64,000 nucleotides of DNA from Microbacterium galbinum (GCF_023101185.1 NZ_CP078077.1:835630-899629), one strand, 5' to 3'. Shown: positions 1 to 9,977, numbered from the stretch's first letter. The notes: generated from the letters alone by a model not told the origin. A program made the numbers and translations.

Positions 1-600
1 CGACGGGACGAACCTGGGTCCCTGAGCCTGTCGAAGGGCCCCGCCCCGCGACGGTGCCGGCGGGCGGCCAGGGGTCTCCGCCCGGAGTGCGCGGGAGACC
101 ACGGCGGATGCCGGATGCGGCGGAAGTCTCGTGGGCGGACGCTTCGACAGGCTCAGCGACCCGGTTTCCTTCAGCGACGCGGTTCTGCTCAGCGACCGAT
201 CTCTGCTCAGCGACGGGCTCCGGGTCAGAGACCGGGTCAGCGACCGGCTCGGACACCTGGGTCCCTGAGCCTGTCGAAGGGCCCCGCCCCGCAGGAGCTC
301 CGACCGGAGGCCACGGCTCGCCACCCGGCGTGCGCGGCAGCCCGCGGCGGAGGGAGCTCGGCGTCTCGTGGGGGGACGCTTCGACAGGCTCAGCGACCCA
401 CTTCGTCTCAGCGACCCGCTCCGTCTCGGCGGGAAGCACCTGGGTCCCTGAGCCTGTCGAAGGGCCCCGCCCCGCAGAAACCTGGGCCCCGGAGCCTGCC
501 GAAGGGTCCCACCCCGCCGAGGCGCCCGCCGGCGGCCAGGGCTCTCCCCCGGGTACGCGCGGCAGACCGCGGCGCAGCATCCGCCCCTCCTGAGCCTCGG
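1..600. repeat. Cluster of dispersed palindromic repeats; no gene seen
   Basis: This gene-free stretch is built from alternating copies of one dispersed repeat. Forward copies with core CCTGAGCCTGTCGAAGGG lie at about 13-42, 256-285, 439-468 and, more degenerate, 481-510. Reverse copies with core CTTCGACAGGCTCAGCGACC lie at about 141-162 and 377-399. GC-rich segments at about 58-110, 304-350 and 529-575 also resemble one another, so the region reads as about three imperfect tandem units of 180-240 bp. The open frames across it are low in complexity and match no family I know. It lies downstream of etfA and could end or buffer transcription; that role is inference. Confidence 0.75.
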
Positions 601-615
601 AGACCATGGACTCCC

Positions 616-1584
616 CTACTTCCGGGCCTCGAGGGCGGCGATCACCTGAGGCACGATCGTGAACAGGTCGCCGACGATACCGAAGTCGGCGACGTCGAAG
701 ATCGGGGCCTCGCCGTCCTTATTGATCGCCACGATGGTCTTGGAGGTCTGCATGCCCGCGCGGTGCTGGATCGCACCCGAGATGCCGAGCGCGACGTACA
801 GCTGCGGCGACACCGAGACACCGGTCTGCCCGACCTGGTGCGACTGCGGGACGTACCCCGCGTCGACGGCCGCGCGCGAAGCGCCGACCGCGGCCCCGAG
901 AGCATCGGCGAGCTCCTCGACGAGCACGAACTTCTCCTTCGAGGCGAGTCCGCGTCCGCCCGAGACGACGCGGGTCGCCCCGCGCAGTTCGGGCCGCGAC
1001 GACGCCTGCTCGACGGCTTCGATCGGGCCGACGGATGCCGCGGCGACTCCCGACCCGGCGACGTCGAGCGCTTCGACCGAGGGGGAGGCGACGGCCTCGG
1101 CTCGGGCATCCACCGCGCCCTGACGCACCGTGATGACCGGCGCGCCGTAGGTGGGAGCGGAGTCCACGAGGTATGCGCCGCCGTAGACGGAGTGGTGCGC
1201 GACCACGCCCTCGTCGTCGCGCGACACCCCGATCGCGTCGACCGACAACGCGAGCCCTGCGCGCACGGCGAGACGGGCGGCGGCGTCGCGTCCGGCGATC
1301 GAGTTCGACACGAGCACCGCGTCGGGCTGCACCCGTTCGAACGCGGCCTGGAGGGCGTCGACCACGGGCACGGTGAGGACGGCGGCATCCGCATCGGCCG
1401 TGAGCACGACGGATGCTCCGAGCGCGGCGACCTGGGCGGCGGCATCGGGCGAGCCGCCCACGATCACGGCGACCGGCGCACCGACCGTCGATGCCGCACC
1501 GATCAGAGCGGCCGTACTCGAGGCGGGAGCACCCGCAGGGTCGACGTCGACGAGCACGAGGATCGGGTTCTCGGGGTAGCCCAT
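616..1584 (-). CDS. etfA: Electron transfer flavoprotein alpha subunit
   Basis: 322-residue EtfA, which forms a heterodimer with EtfB, binds FAD and passes electrons from acyl-CoA and related dehydrogenases to the membrane quinone pool. The N-terminal nucleotide-fold domain covers about residues 1-190. The C-terminal FAD-binding domain follows, with the diagnostic run SGGRG, then [22 protein letters not shown], and [19 protein letters not shown] near the end. The start chosen is the ATG at 1584, one base after the etfB stop; a longer frame to 1635 would run back into etfB and adds 17 unconserved residues. It is translated second in an etfB-etfA operon. The likely electron donor is the acyl-CoA dehydrogenase of the nearby valine operon, which is inference. 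Confidence 0.95.
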   Translation of the reverse strand: MGYPENPILVLVDVDPAGAPASSTAALIGAASTVGAPVAVIVGGSPDAAAQVAALGASVVLTADADAAVLTVPVVDALQAAFERVQPDAVLVSNSIAGRDAAARLAVRAGLALSVDAIGVSRDDEGVVAHHSVYGGAYLVDSAPTYGAPVITVRQGAVDARAEAVASPSVEALDVAGSGVAAASVGPIEAVEQASSRPELRGATRVVSGGRGLASKEKFVLVEELADALGAAVGASRAAVDAGYVPQSHQVGQTGVSVSPQLYVALGISGAIQHRAGMQTSKTIVAINKDGEAPIFDVADFGIVGDLFTIVPQVIAALEARK

Positions 1585-1585
1585 G

Positions 1586-2362
1586 TCACACCAGCCTGTT
1601 CTGCACGAGGTAGTCGACGAGCTGCTGGGCGGCATCGCCGTCGTCGGTGATCTTGACGCCCGCCGCGCGCGGGGGCTTCTCGGCGACCGCGGTCATGATG
1701 GTGCGCGGCGCCGCGGAGGGATCGGCCGAGACGTCGAGGTCGGCGAGCGAGAGCACTTCCACCGGCTTCTTCTTCGCGGCCATGATGCCCTTGAAGTTCG
1801 GGAAGCGGGCATCCGGCAGCGCCTCGGTGATCGAGATCACGGCCGGCAGCGCGGCGCTCACCGCCTGCGACCCGAAGTCGGTCGCGCGGGTTCCGTTCAC
1901 GGCATCCGCGCCGATCTCGACCGCCGTGAGTGCCGTCGCCTGCGCCCAGCCGAGGTGCTCGGCGAGCATCGCGGGAATGACCCCGCCCGAGCCGTCGGTC
2001 GACAGGTTGCCGGTGATGACGAGGTCGGGGGCGCCGCGGCGGATCGCGGCGGCGAGCACCTCGGCGGTGAGACCGAGGTCGGCGCCGGTGAGCTGCTCGT
2101 CGGCGATGTGCACCGCGGATGCCGCGCCGATCGCGAGCGCACGTCGCACCGTGGCGGTCGACCCCTCGGGGGCCATCGAGACGGCGACGACCTCCGCGCC
2201 CTCGCTCGCGTCGGCGTGGCTGAGCGCGACCTCGAGAGCGCGCTCGGTGATCTCGTCGAGCACCACGTCTCCGGCGGCCCGATCGGCCAGCCCGGTCTCC
2301 AGGTTCAGCTTGCGGTCGCCGTAGGTGTCGGGCACCTCTTTGACCAGGACGAAGATCTTCAT
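1586..2362 (-). CDS. etfB: Electron transfer flavoprotein beta subunit
   Basis: 258-residue EtfB, the AMP-binding partner of EtfA in the soluble electron-transfer flavoprotein. It opens with [19 protein letters not shown], typical of the family, and carries [12 protein letters not shown] and an internal [19 protein letters not shown] segment in the usual places. The length is normal. The start at 2362 is preceded by a GAGGAGCAAT ribosome-binding site. A TAGAAT -10-like hexamer reads on the minus strand at 2392-2387. etfA follows with a one-base gap, so the two are co-translated. The first gene of the divergent neighbour is a MarR regulator 122 bp away; whether it controls etfBA cannot be told from sequence. 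Confidence 0.95.
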   Translation of the reverse strand: MKIFVLVKEVPDTYGDRKLNLETGLADRAAGDVVLDEITERALEVALSHADASEGAEVVAVSMAPEGSTATVRRALAIGAASAVHIADEQLTGADLGLTAEVLAAAIRRGAPDLVITGNLSTDGSGGVIPAMLAEHLGWAQATALTAVEIGADAVNGTRATDFGSQAVSAALPAVISITEALPDARFPNFKGIMAAKKKPVEVLSLADLDVSADPSAAPRTIMTAVAEKPPRAAGVKITDDGDAAQQLVDYLVQNRLV

Positions 2363-2484
2363 CGATTGCTCCTCACGACTGTGTCGATTCTAGTCCTGCG
2401 GCACTGCGTCTCAGCTTCGATGAAACTGAGAACCAGCGGTGACGGCATCCGCTCGGCGGCGCGCGCGCCGAGTACCGTAGAGGC

Positions 2485-3021
2485 GTGGTCCGTCCCCGCC
2501 CCCTGCCCGTGGATCCGCTCGCCGAGGCGAAGCGGCAGTGGCTCGCGCACGGATGGACCGATGCCGCCGACGGCATGGCCGTCGTGACCTCGGTCATGCG
2601 GGCCCAGCAGCTGCTGCTCGCCCGCGTCGATCAGGCCCTCAAGCCCTTCGCACTGAGCTTCGCGCGCTACGAGGTGCTGCGCCTGCTCGCGTTCAGCCGC
2701 GAGGGGCGCCTGCCCCTGTCGAGCGTGGTGGCACGCCTGCAGGTGCACGCGACCACCGTCACCAGCACCGCCGACCGTCTCGTGCGCGACGGGCTGATCG
2801 TGCGCGAACCGCACCCGCACGACGGCCGCGCCGCCCTGCTCGCACTCACCGTGGCCGGTCGCGACCTGGTCGAGCGTGCCACCGCCGCGCTCAACGCCGA
2901 CGTGTTCGCGTCTCCCGGCATCGATCGCGACGACGCGGCCGAGCTCGTCGCGATCGTCGCGCGCCTGCGCAAGGATGCCGGCGACTTCACCGACCCCCGC
3001 CCGACCCCGGAGCCCCTCTGA
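2485..3021 (+). CDS. MarR family transcriptional regulator
   Basis: 178-residue winged-helix regulator. The MarR DNA-binding domain spans about residues 30-140: a helical N-terminus (AMVVTSVMRAQQLLLARVDQ-like region), a recognition helix segment around LQVHATTVTSTADRLVRDGL, and the wing REPHPHDGRAALLALT with the characteristic Asp-x-Arg motif. The start is a GTG at 2485; TACCGT lies 6 nt upstream with no Shine-Dalgarno, which suggests a leaderless transcript. It is divergent from etfB and is followed one base after its stop by an SRPBCC gene. The ligand and targets are unknown. Confidence 0.88.
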   Translation: MVRPRPLPVDPLAEAKRQWLAHGWTDAADGMAVVTSVMRAQQLLLARVDQALKPFALSFARYEVLRLLAFSREGRLPLSSVVARLQVHATTVTSTADRLVRDGLIVREPHPHDGRAALLALTVAGRDLVERATAALNADVFASPGIDRDDAAELVAIVARLRKDAGDFTDPRPTPEPL

Positions 3022-3022
3022 C

Positions 3023-3475
3023 ATGGCGCAGTTCGTGCTCGAGACCGTGATCGCCGCTCCCGTCGACGCGGTGTTCGCCGCATCCCTCGATCCCGAGCTG
3101 CACGTGCGATCGATGGCGGCGCACGGCGAGACGATGGTCGAAGCTCCCGCCGGCGGGGCGTTCACCGAGGGCTCGACGGTCACCTGGCGGGCGCGGCACT
3201 TCGGCATCCCGTTCCGGTTGCGGTCGCGGGTGTTCGACATCGATCCTCCGCGCGGATTCCGCGACCGGCAGATCTCGGGGCCGTTCGGGTCGTTCCTGCA
3301 CGTGCACTCGTTCGCGGAGCATCCGCGGGGCACCCTCATGCGCGACGTCGTGACGTTCCGCTCGCCGTTCGGCCCGATCGGGCGCGCGGTCGACGCACTG
3401 TTCCTGCGCGAGTACATGCGTCGCGTGATCGCCGCGCGCAACCGCACCCTCGTGGCGGAACTCGAGAACCCCTGA
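3023..3475 (+). CDS. SRPBCC family protein (START/Bet v1-like)
   Basis: 150-residue single-domain protein of the SRPBCC helix-grip fold. It starts FVLETVIAAPVDAVFAASLD, the typical first strand and helix, continues with a central GSTVTWRARHFGIPFRLRSR strand pair, and ends in the long C-terminal helix REYMRRVIAARNRTLVAEL. Family members bind small hydrophobic ligands or act as cyclases or coenzyme Q-binding proteins; nothing here fixes the ligand. The ATG at 3023 follows the stop of the MarR gene by one base, so the two are cotranscribed and a regulator/ligand-binding pairing is possible (inference). Confidence 0.82.
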   Translation: MAQFVLETVIAAPVDAVFAASLDPELHVRSMAAHGETMVEAPAGGAFTEGSTVTWRARHFGIPFRLRSRVFDIDPPRGFRDRQISGPFGSFLHVHSFAEHPRGTLMRDVVTFRSPFGPIGRAVDALFLREYMRRVIAARNRTLVAELENP

Positions 3476-3495
3476 TCCCGGCGTACCCTGTGCGC

Positions 3496-3939
3496 ATGAG
3501 CGAACTGCGCATCCATACGACCCTCCCGGCCAGCGGCCCGGCGACCGCCATCGTCCTCACCGACGAGCAGGTCGCGTCGTTCGGCGCGGGCAAGGCCTTC
3601 CCGGTGGCGGTGACGATCGGCGAGCGCACCGCCCGGCTGCGTCTCAGCCGCATGGGAGGGCGCAACCTCATCGGCCTCAGCAAGGCGTCGCGCGCCGAAC
3701 TGGGCGTCGAGATCGGCGACGAGGTCGACGCCGTCATCCGCCTCGACGCCGCTGAGCGCACCGTCGACGAGCCGGCCGAACTCACCGCCGCGCTCGACGC
3801 CGACCCCGCGCTGCGCGCCGCCTTCGACACCCTCGCCTACTCGGCCCGCAAGGAGCACGCCCGCGCGATCGCCGAGGCCAAGCAGGAAGCCACCCGCGAG
3901 CGCCGCCTCGCCAAGATCGTCGAGTCGCTGCGGGGCTGA
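3496..3939 (+). CDS. DUF1905/YdeI-like (OmpD-associated) family protein
   Basis: 147-residue cytoplasmic protein. The N-terminal half (about residues 1-90) is a small beta-barrel resembling DUF1905, with FGAGKAFPVAVTIGERTARLR and the signature region RMGGRNLIGLSKASRAELGV followed by IGDEVDAVIRLD. The C-terminal half, ALRAAFDTLAYSARKEHAR...ERRLAKIVESLR, is the helical YdeI/OmpD-associated segment (Pfam PF13376-like). E. coli YdeI is linked to stress resistance, but the biochemical role is unknown. The ATG at 3496 was preferred to the GTG at 3490 because TACCCT lies exactly 6 nt upstream (3484-3489), the leaderless pattern seen repeatedly in this window. Confidence 0.75.
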   Translation: MSELRIHTTLPASGPATAIVLTDEQVASFGAGKAFPVAVTIGERTARLRLSRMGGRNLIGLSKASRAELGVEIGDEVDAVIRLDAAERTVDEPAELTAALDADPALRAAFDTLAYSARKEHARAIAEAKQEATRERRLAKIVESLRG

Positions 3940-3953
3940 GGCGGGCGCGGGAG

Positions 3954-4730
3954 TCATCTGTTCCGGAAGTCGGGCTGCCGCTTCTCACGGAACGCGGCCA
4001 TGCCCTCCTTCTGATCCTCGGTGTCGAAGAGCAGCGCGAACGCCTGCTTCTCGTGCGCGAGGCCGTCGGTGAGCGAGGTCTCCATCGCGGTGTCGAGCGC
4101 GGCCTTCGCGGCGTAGAGCGAGGGCAGCGACTTCGACGCGATCGTCTCGGCGAGCGTCGTCGCCTCGGCGAGCAGATCGGATGCCGGCACCACCCGCGAG
4201 ACCAGACCGATGCGCTCGGCCTCCTCGGCGCCGATGATCCGCCCCGAGAGCACGAGTTCGGCGGCCTTGTAGTACCCGACCGCACGGATGAGCCGCTGTG
4301 TTCCTCCCATGCCGGGGATCACGCCGAGGTTGATCTCGGGCTGCCCGAACTTCGCGATGTCGGCGGCGAGGATGATGTCGCACATCATCGCCAGCTCGCA
4401 TCCGCCGCCCAGTGCGAAGCCCGAGACCGCCGCGATCACGGGCGTGCGCACGGCCGCGAAGTCGCTCCATGCGCCGAAGTGGTCGGTGGCGAGCATCTCG
4501 GCCGACGACATGCCCTCCATCTCCTTGATGTCGGCACCCGCGGCGAAGGCCTTCTCGGACCCGGTGACCACGATCGCCCCCACGCCCTCATCGGCGTCGA
4601 ACGCGACCGCTGCGGCCGTGACCTCCTCCGACACCCGGCCGTTCAGGGCGTTCAGCGCCTGCGGTCTGTTCAGGGTGATCCACCCCACGCGTCCGCGCTG
4701 CTCGACCAGGATCGTCTCGTACTCGGTCAT
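3954..4730 (-). CDS. Enoyl-CoA hydratase (crotonase family)
   Basis: 258-residue crotonase. It hydrates 2-enoyl-CoA to 3-hydroxyacyl-CoA; in this operon the natural substrate is probably methacrylyl-CoA from valine. Seen in order: [15 protein letters not shown], the oxyanion-hole region [11 protein letters not shown], then [13 protein letters not shown] with one catalytic Glu, and [22 protein letters not shown] with the second. The C-terminal trimerisation helix ends [12 protein letters not shown]. The length is normal. The ATG at 4730 has a GGAGAGAC-type ribosome-binding site; a longer upstream frame is not conserved. It is the last gene of mmsA-acd-mmsB-ech, 62 bp after mmsB. No 3-hydroxyisobutyryl-CoA hydrolase gene is visible nearby. 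Confidence 0.9.
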   Translation of the reverse strand: MTEYETILVEQRGRVGWITLNRPQALNALNGRVSEEVTAAAVAFDADEGVGAIVVTGSEKAFAAGADIKEMEGMSSAEMLATDHFGAWSDFAAVRTPVIAAVSGFALGGGCELAMMCDIILAADIAKFGQPEINLGVIPGMGGTQRLIRAVGYYKAAELVLSGRIIGAEEAERIGLVSRVVPASDLLAEATTLAETIASKSLPSLYAAKAALDTAMETSLTDGLAHEKQAFALLFDTEDQKEGMAAFREKRQPDFRNR

Positions 4731-4792
4731 GTCTCTCCTTCGTCGCGTGGTCTTCAGTATCGCGCCCGCGTCCTTCGTCTCGCTCCACTCGC

Positions 4793-5686
4793 TCAGGAAC
4801 GGGGTGCGGAGTCGCGGATGTCGGTGATGATGCCGGAGAAGTCGCGGCCGGCGCCGTCGCCCGCGGCGTAGGCGGCGTAGAGCTGCTGGGCGAGCCGACC
4901 CATGCGGGCATCCGTCGAGGTCTGCTCGATCGCCTGCAGGGCGAGCCCGAGATCCTTGGCCATCAGCGCACCGGCGAAGCCCGGCTGATAGTCGCGGTTC
5001 GCGGGACTCGTCGGCACCGGACCCGGCACGGGGCAGTTGGTGGTGATCGACCAGCACTGACCGGAGGCCTGCGACACCACGTCGAACAGCGCCTGATGTT
5101 CGAGCCCCAGCCGCTCCCCCAGCACGAACGCCTCGGCGACGGCGATCTGCGACACGGCGAGCACCATGTTGTTGCACACCTTCGCCGCCTGGCCGAGCCC
5201 GGAACCGCCGCAGTGCACGATCCTCTTACCCATCGCCTCCAGCAGCGGAAGGGCAGCGGCGAAGTCCTCGTCGCTGCCGCCCACCATGAACGCGAGCGTG
5301 CCGTTCTCGGCTCCCACGACCCCGCCCGAGACGGGAGCGTCGATGTTGCGGTGCCCTGCGGCGAGCGCGAGCGCGTGCGCCGCGCGCGCCTCGTCGACCG
5401 CGATCGTCGACGATTCGATGAACAGCGTGCCGGGTCGGGCCGCCGCGAGCAGCCCGCCGCGGTACGCGTCGAGCACGTGCCTTCCGGCGGGGAACATCGT
5501 GATGACGACATCCGCGTCGGCTGCGGCATCCGCCCCGCTGGCCGCGATCGGGATGCCGGCGGCCCGCGCCGCATCCACTGCCGCCGGCACCGGGTCGAAC
5601 CCCTGCACCTCGTGCCCGGCCTTCACGAGATTGGTGGCCATCGGCAGCCCCATGTGGCCCAGGCCGAGGAAGGCGATGCGGCTCAT
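4793..5686 (-). CDS. mmsB: 3-hydroxyisobutyrate dehydrogenase
   Basis: 297-residue beta-hydroxyacid dehydrogenase that oxidises 3-hydroxyisobutyrate to methylmalonate semialdehyde with NAD in valine breakdown. The N-terminus [21 protein letters not shown] is the Rossmann GxGxxG motif. The substrate-binding [16 protein letters not shown] follows near residue 120, and the catalytic Lys lies in [10 protein letters not shown] near residue 170. The C-terminal helical domain ends with an [13 protein letters not shown] region. The start at 5686 overlaps the acyl-CoA dehydrogenase stop by ATGA, so the genes are translationally coupled. The product feeds mmsA upstream in the same operon. Confidence 0.93.
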   Translation of the reverse strand: MSRIAFLGLGHMGLPMATNLVKAGHEVQGFDPVPAAVDAARAAGIPIAASGADAAADADVVITMFPAGRHVLDAYRGGLLAAARPGTLFIESSTIAVDEARAAHALALAAGHRNIDAPVSGGVVGAENGTLAFMVGGSDEDFAAALPLLEAMGKRIVHCGGSGLGQAAKVCNNMVLAVSQIAVAEAFVLGERLGLEHQALFDVVSQASGQCWSITTNCPVPGPVPTSPANRDYQPGFAGALMAKDLGLALQAIEQTSTDARMGRLAQQLYAAYAAGDGAGRDFSGIITDIRDSAPRS

Positions 5687-6909
5687 GACGCGCTCCGCAT
5701 CGAAGCCGAGCCGGCGGGCCGCAGCATCTCGCGCCCGACGATGAGCCGCATGATCTCGTTCGTGCCCTCGAGGATCTGGTGCACCCGCAGGTCGCGCACG
5801 ACCTTCTCGATGCCGTAGTCCTGCAGGTACCCGTAGCCGCCGTGCAGTTGGAGCGCGCGGTTGGCGATGTCGAACCCGGCATCCGTCGCGAAGCGCTTGG
5901 CCATCGCGCAGCGCATCGTCGCATCCGGCGCCTTCGCGTCGACCGCCGCCGCGCCGTCGCGAACCATGAGGCGCGCGGCCTGCAGTTCGGTGCGCATGTC
6001 GGCGATCTGGAACAGGATCGACTGCTTCTCGGCGAGCGGCTCGCCGAACGCGACCCGCTCGTGCACGTATTGCACGGCCCGGTCGAGCGCCCACTGCGCC
6101 CCACCCAGCGAGCAGGCCGCGATGTTGAGGCGGCCGCCGTTGAGGGCCGACATCGCGATCGCGAAACCGCGCCCCTCCTCGCCGAGCAGAGCGGATGCCG
6201 GCACCCGCACTCCGTCGAAGATCACCTGGCGCGTGGGCTGCGCGTGCCACCCCATCTTCTTCTCGAGGGCGCCGAAGCCGAGCCCCTCGGCATCGCCGGG
6301 GACGAGGATGGCGCTGATGCCTTCGTGTCGGGGGCCGCGGGCGGCCCCTTGGGTCCCTGAGCCCGTCGAAGGGCCGCCGGTGCGCGCCATCACGACGTAC
6401 ACCGCGGCCTCGCCCGCGCCGGAGATGAACTGCTTCACGCCGGTGAGCACGTAGTCGTCGCCATCGCGCACCGCGCTCGTGGCGATGTTCGCGGCATCCG
6501 ATCCGGCGCCCGGCTCGGTGAGGCAGTAGCCGCCGAACTCCGCCATGGCGGTGAGATCGGGCATCCACCGGGCGATCTGCTCGTCGCTGCCGTAGGTGTC
6601 GATCATCCACGCCACCATGTTGTGGATCGAGATGTACGCCGCGACCGCGGGGTCGCCCTGCGCGAGCTCCTCGAAGATCGCGACGGTGTCGGTGCGACTG
6701 AGCCCCGTGCCGCCGGATTCCTCGCGCACGTAGATGCCGCCGAGGCCCAGCTCGCCGCCGCGGCCCAGCGACTCGCGGGGGAAGATGTGCTGCTCGTCGC
6801 GCTCGAGCGCGTGCGGGGCGAGCTCGATCTCGGTGAACTCGCGCACGGCCTCGAGGATCGCGTCGCGCTCGTCGGCGGTGAGGGGAGTGGTCACGTCGGT
6901 CATGGTCAT
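5683..6909 (-). CDS. Acyl-CoA dehydrogenase (isobutyryl-CoA type) with repeat-derived insertion
   Basis: About 408-residue FAD-dependent acyl-CoA dehydrogenase, probably isobutyryl-CoA dehydrogenase given mmsA and mmsB beside it. Visible motifs: GLGGIYVREESGGTGLSRTD, the FAD-binding signature YCLTEPGAGSDAA, the lower strand FGALEKKMGWHAQPTRQVIF, GYGYLQDYGIEKVVRDLRV, and the catalytic Glu in QILEGTNEIM. After VVMARTGG there is an unusual stretch PSTGSGTQGAARGPRH (about residues 178-194). It is encoded by a copy of the genome-wide palindromic repeat inserted in frame. Three ATGs (6912, 6909, 6903) could start it; 6909 has the best spacing to AAGGAG. Its stop overlaps mmsB. Confidence 0.9.
   Translation of the reverse strand: MTMTDVTTPLTADERDAILEAVREFTEIELAPHALERDEQHIFPRESLGRGGELGLGGIYVREESGGTGLSRTDTVAIFEELAQGDPAVAAYISIHNMVAWMIDTYGSDEQIARWMPDLTAMAEFGGYCLTEPGAGSDAANIATSAVRDGDDYVLTGVKQFISGAGEAAVYVVMARTGGPSTGSGTQGAARGPRHEGISAILVPGDAEGLGFGALEKKMGWHAQPTRQVIFDGVRVPASALLGEEGRGFAIAMSALNGGRLNIAACSLGGAQWALDRAVQYVHERVAFGEPLAEKQSILFQIADMRTELQAARLMVRDGAAAVDAKAPDATMRCAMAKRFATDAGFDIANRALQLHGGYGYLQDYGIEKVVRDLRVHQILEGTNEIMRLIVGREMLRPAGSASMRSAS
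6349..6375. repeat. Dispersed palindromic repeat inside a coding region
   Basis: A copy of the family core (TGGGTCCCTGAGCCCGTCG then AAGGGCC) lies inside the acyl-CoA dehydrogenase gene. Read on the minus strand it gives the codons for PSTGSGTQ and keeps the frame open. Every other copy I found lies between genes, or at a gene end at about 13800. Confidence 0.85.
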
Positions 6910-6924
6910 CATCGACTCCTTGAT

Positions 6925-6958
6925 CCTGGGTTCCTGCCCTTCGACAGGCTCAGGAACC
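6925..6958. repeat. Dispersed palindromic repeat between mmsA and acyl-CoA dehydrogenase gene
   Basis: Copy of the CTTCGACAGGCTCAGG family in the 62 bp gap. Its ends GGTTCCTG (6929-6936) and CAGGAACC (6951-6958) can pair, forming a small hairpin in the operon transcript that might stabilise or attenuate it. Confidence 0.7.
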
Positions 6959-6971
6959 GCAAAAGATGTGG

Positions 6972-8474
<1,503 letters not shown>

Positions 8475-8771
8475 TGTGCGACGTCCCTTCGTGCCGTCGT
8501 TGGCACATCGCGAGTTTACTTCGATCCCCGCGTATTTACTAGGGCGTCCACGCATCTCGCGACCACCCCTCCCGAAAAGCGCACCGATCGGTCACGAATG
8601 CCGGGTATCGAGCGTCAGAATCGACATTTCGCACCGGTCGGAGCAGCATCCGGATGTTGAGGCGGCGTTCACCGGCCGGTCACTTCGGCGAACTACAACT
8701 ACAGATGCGCGGACGACTCAGACCGGATCGGGAAGTCACAGGATTCCGCGCCACGGGCGCCAAGCGCCCGC
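8475..8771. other. Gene-free upstream region of mmsA
   Basis: About 300 bp with no convincing gene. It should contain the minus-strand mmsA promoter; TAAACT and AAATAC runs near 8513-8540 are AT-richer than their surroundings, but no clear -35/-10 pair could be assigned. A plus-strand frame at 8654-8848 is Arg-rich and unconvincing. A stem-loop with terminator form and plus-strand polarity begins at 8772 although no plus-strand gene precedes it. Confidence 0.5.
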
Positions 8772-8803
8772 AGACCCCCGCCGAATCGGGTCGGCGGGGG
8801 TCT
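8772..8803 (+). terminator. Stem-loop terminator, plus-strand polarity
   Basis: Perfect 13 bp stem AGACCCCCGCCGA (8772-8784) and TCGGCGGGGGTCT (8791-8803) around a 6-base loop, followed on the plus strand by TCTCCGTCTTCC. It has the form of an intrinsic terminator with a weak pyrimidine tail. No known plus-strand gene lies upstream, so it may end an unrecognised small transcript. Confidence 0.6.
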
Positions 8804-8844
8804 TCTCCGTCTTCCGGACGCGTCCGCCGCGGCATCCGCCGTCC

Positions 8845-8922
8845 ATAACTCCGGACGAACGGCGCCGATCGGCCGCTTCGGGCCCGGTTCGCGGCCGATT
8901 CGGCGCATCCGTCCTGAGTTAT
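8845..8922. repeat. 78 bp inverted repeat with ATAACTC(C/A)GGACG ends
   Basis: Two 32-base arms (8845-8876 and 8891-8922) are near-perfect reverse complements around a 14-base spacer. The arm starts are ATAACTCCGGACG and, on the other strand, ATAACTCAGGACG. The element ends 8 bp before the stop of the quinone-oxidoreductase-like gene and could terminate it. A related element with the same AACTCAGGA ends lies at 52857-52930. Confidence 0.7.
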
Positions 8923-8929
8923 GCCCCCC

Positions 8930-9865
8930 TCACGCACTCGGGACGACGACGACCTTGCCGCGCAGCGTGCCGGCCGCCGCGGCCGCGTGCACCGACGCGA
9001 CCTCCTCGAGACCCACGCGACGCGACGCCACCACCCGCAGCGACCCGTCGTCGACCAGGGTGACGAGATGCGCGAGCTGACCGGGGTCACTGCGCACATA
9101 CACGGTCTCGCCGCGCACGCCTCGGCCCTCCTCGCCGGGCGTCGGCATCCACGCGGTCGAGCTGACCACGAAGCCGCCGTCACCCACCAGTGAGACGAGC
9201 GCCGCGAACTCCTCGGGTTCGATCGGCGCGAGATTCAGCAGCACGTCGACCGGAGCCCCCACCCCGTCGCGCACCGAACCCGCCGTGTGATCGACGACCT
9301 CGTCGGCGCCGGCAGCCTCGACCGCGGCACGGCTGCGCGGGCTCGCCGTCGCGATCACGAACGCCCCCGCGTGCTTCGCCAGCTGCACGGCGTACTCACC
9401 GACCGTTCCGCCGGCGCCCACGATCAGGATGCGCTGCCCCTTCTGCAGCCCCGCGACATCGAACAGCGCCTGCCACGCCGTCAGTGCGACCGACGGGAGC
9501 GCCGCGGCATCCGCCAGATCTCCCACCGCGGGTGCGGCGACCAGCAGATCCGCGGGCGCGACGACGTACTCGGCATCCGCGCCGTCGTCGGTCATCGAGA
9601 GGAACCCGATGACGCTGTCGCCGATCGCCAGACCGTCGACGCCGACCCCGAGCGTGTCGATCGTGCCGGCGACGTCGTAACCGGGGGTGTGCGGAAGCGC
9701 GACGGGGAACGGGAGCGTTCCCCCGCGGATGCCACCGTCGGCGGGGTTGAAACCGGCGCCCGCGACGCGGATACGCACCTGACCCTCGCCCGGCTCGGGG
9801 ACCTCGACCTCGTCGACGCGCAGGACCTCCGGGCCGCCGAGCTGGTGGAAACGTGCTGCCTTCAT
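8930..9865 (-). CDS. NADP-dependent quinone-oxidoreductase-like medium-chain dehydrogenase
   Basis: 311-residue zinc-free medium-chain dehydrogenase/reductase. The N-terminal GroES-like half begins MKAARFHQLGGPEVLRVDEV and contains GAGFNPADGGIRGG and PGYDVAGTIDTLG. The Rossmann half carries ILIVGAGGTVGEYAVQLAKHAGA, the nucleotide-binding motif. No structural-zinc cysteines are present, as expected for QOR-type enzymes that reduce quinones or enones. The start at 9865 has GAAGGAAGTCATC upstream. It is divergent from a MarR gene 112 bp away, with three operator-like palindromes between them, so it is probably the main target of that repressor, in the manner of other MarR-controlled detoxifying reductases (inference). 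Confidence 0.88.
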   Translation of the reverse strand: MKAARFHQLGGPEVLRVDEVEVPEPGEGQVRIRVAGAGFNPADGGIRGGTLPFPVALPHTPGYDVAGTIDTLGVGVDGLAIGDSVIGFLSMTDDGADAEYVVAPADLLVAAPAVGDLADAAALPSVALTAWQALFDVAGLQKGQRILIVGAGGTVGEYAVQLAKHAGAFVIATASPRSRAAVEAAGADEVVDHTAGSVRDGVGAPVDVLLNLAPIEPEEFAALVSLVGDGGFVVSSTAWMPTPGEEGRGVRGETVYVRSDPGQLAHLVTLVDDGSLRVVASRRVGLEEVASVHAAAAAGTLRGKVVVVPSA

Positions 9866-9888
9866 GATGACTTCCTTCTCGATTCAGA

Positions 9889-9962
9889 TGCTTCGAAGTT
9901 GAAGCACTTATCGAACCGTAGCACTGCTTCGATATCGAAGCAACTAATTCGAGATCGAAACA
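9889..9962. promoter_or_regulatory. Triple operator for the divergent MarR regulator
   Basis: Three related 18 bp sites lie in the intergenic region: TGCTTCGAAGTTGAAGCA (9889-9906), the perfect palindrome TGCTTCGATATCGAAGCA (9925-9942) and TAATTCGAGATCGAAACA (9945-9962). The outer sites match the central one at 15 and 14 of 18 positions. Spacing between centres is 36 and 20 bp, which suits side-by-side dimers on both divergent promoters. Confidence 0.75.
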
Positions 9963-9977
9963 CCTACACTGGAGAAC

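Noticed and set aside
54..593. Open frames of 179 and more residues in the first 600 bases
   Set aside because: They translate the repeat cluster (Gly/Ser/Thr/Pro repeats), match no family and have no ribosome-binding site.
2359..3957. 532-residue minus-strand open frame
   Set aside because: Opposite three well-supported plus-strand genes; no recognisable domain.
8654..8848. 64-residue Arg-rich plus-strand frame
   Set aside because: Runs through a terminator stem and repeat; no Shine-Dalgarno or convincing composition.
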